From Oceanicella actignis (lineage in GTDB: Bacteria; Pseudomonadota; Alphaproteobacteria; Rhodobacterales; Rhodobacteraceae): DNA of 64,000 nucleotides. The translations under genes and the position numbers were made by a program. A model generated the notes under the pieces. The model searched no databases, was not told the DNA's origin, and saw nothing but the letters and a program-made list of their open reading frames with translations. How positions within the stretch are numbered: position 1 is the first letter of the stretch; each line of letters begins with the position of its first letter. Positions 63,125 through 64,000 of the stretch are shown here, piece by piece. The stretch is from positions 496,001-560,000 of the forward strand of contig NZ_VNHJ01000002.1 of the NCBI RefSeq assembly GCF_008124525.1. Reading direction: 5' to 3'.

Positions 63125-64000
63125 TCAGACCCCGAGCGCCTCGCGCACGATCGGCAGGCGCGAGCGGCTGACCGGCACGCGTTCGAGCCCCGGCGCGCCC
63201 CCCAGATGGCACAACCCCTTGTCGCGCGTCCGCTCGAAGCGGGTCACATGGGCGGGGTTGATGAGATAGCTGCGATGGGCGCGCAGAAAGCCCGAGGGCT
63301 TCAGGCGCGCCTCGGCCTCGGCGATGGACCAGGGGCAGAACAGCTTTTCGCCGTCCATGTAGAGGATGGTGTAGTGGCCCTCGGCGCGCACCGCGGCGAT
63401 GCGCTCGCGCGGGGCGAACAGGGTCCGCCCCTCGCGCTCGTAGGGAACGCCGGGCAGGATCGGGGGCGGGTCCGCGGCGGGCGCCGGCGGCTCGTCCTCG
63501 GGCGCGGGGGGCGCGGCGGATGGGGCGGGGGGCGCGGCGATGGGGGCGGCTTGCCCGGCTTGCCCCGGCTGCGCGGCTGGGGCGGCGTTTTCGGCTGGGG
63601 CTGCGCTCTGCGTTCTGGGCTCGAAAAAGCTGACCCCGGTCAGCACGAAGCCGCCGCAGATCACGAAGACCGCCAGGGTCACGCCCATCGCCAGCGCCTC
63701 GTTCGACAGCGCCGGGCCGGCCGCGGCGGCCTTGCCCGTCGCCGCGAAATCGGTCAGCGACATCGCGGCGAAGTGCATCGCCGCCACCGCCGCCGCGAAG
63801 CACACGGCGCCGAGCAGGATGTTGCGCTGCGTGCGCGCGCCATAGGCGACCGCGATCGCCGCCGCCGACAGCGCGACCGAGACGGCCGAGGAAAGCGCCA
63901 CGTCCCACGCATCGTAGACCGCGCGGCAGATGCGCATCGCCTCCATGCCGATGAAGTGCATCGCGACGATGCCAAGGCCGACCAGCGCCCCCGCGCCCAG
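63125..64000 (-). CDS. CoxC-like MHYT-LytTR regulator (5' end outside window)
   Basis: The frame is open to the window end, so the true start is beyond 64000. The visible 291 or so codons show MHYT-type membrane segments (IVAMHFIGMEAMRICRA, AVAAMHFAAMSLTDFAATG). A Pro/Ala-rich linker follows (around APPAPSAAPPAPEDEPPAPA), then a LytTR DNA-binding domain (RIAAVRAEGHYTILYMDGEK, GFLRAHRSYLINPAHVTRFE). CoxC and CoxH of carboxidotrophs have this layout; the MHYT part is proposed to sense a diatomic gas through a metal. Placed 144 bases upstream of coxM in the same direction, it probably controls the cox genes. Confidence 0.85.
   Translation of the reverse strand: MGAGALVGLGIVAMHFIGMEAMRICRAVYDAWDVALSSAVSVALSAAAIAVAYGARTQRNILLGAVCFAAAVAAMHFAAMSLTDFAATGKAAAAGPALSNEALAMGVTLAVFVICGGFVLTGVSFFEPRTQSAAPAENAAPAAQPGQAGQAAPIAAPPAPSAAPPAPEDEPPAPAADPPPILPGVPYEREGRTLFAPRERIAAVRAEGHYTILYMDGEKLFCPWSIAEAEARLKPSGFLRAHRSYLINPAHVTRFERTRDKGLCHLGGAPGLERVPVSRSRLPIVREALGV

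Overview
The window is very GC-rich DNA from an alphaproteobacterium, most likely of the Rhodobacterales. The indicators are the gene sets argH / small lipoprotein / DUF2834 / lysA and yidC / engB / argB, a TIGR02302 protein, GapR and DUF1244 genes, cobalamin synthesis with a CobN-type chelatase, and a form I CO dehydrogenase cluster. I cannot name the genus from sequence alone. No rRNA or CRISPR array is visible. One tRNA gene (Ser, UGA) is present.

Layout. 0-10 kb: the end of a YceI gene with cytochrome b561, a LuxR-type regulator fused to an alpha/beta-hydrolase fold, a TlpA-like thioredoxin, then argH, an LptM-like lipoprotein, a DUF2834 protein, lysA and a TIGR02302 membrane protein. 10.1-11.0 kb: a gene-free stretch with a degenerate tandem repeat. 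11-20 kb, minus strand: cobalamin genes cbiD and cobK, then a cobalamin riboswitch preceding cbtB, cbtA, cobW, cobN and cobO, which couples cobalt uptake and insertion to the B12 level. 20.5-36.7 kb: housekeeping genes, including yidC, engB, argB, sixA, arfB, a queuosine-precursor transporter, gapR, pyk, rpmI-rplT, a cardiolipin-synthase-like gene, a GGCT-NUDIX fusion and a SIMPL-domain protein.

36.77-49.3 kb is an island next to tRNA-Ser. A diverged repeat of about 165 bp occurs in the same orientation at both edges (36.88 and 49.09 kb). Inside are a small phage-type gene, a 5'-truncated DUF3987 gene, an IS630-family element that joins it to a decayed MFS transporter gene, and a tightly coupled four-gene minus-strand operon. 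That operon encodes a trypsin-like protease, a trypsin-P-loop ATPase fusion, a STAND/NACHT-like ATPase and an LCAT-like esterase. I read it as a candidate NTP-dependent conflict or defence system and consider it the most interesting locus here. An AT-rich divergent promoter region separates it from a small orphan gene.

49.7-64 kb: a 1658-residue exported multidomain protein of unknown function, lrgAB, and a cox cluster reading coxM-coxS-coxL-coxD-coxE-coxF on the minus strand. CoxL carries the form I motif AYRCSFR. Upstream of coxM is a MHYT-LytTR regulator that runs off the window end. All calls come from reading the sequence; no database search was possible.
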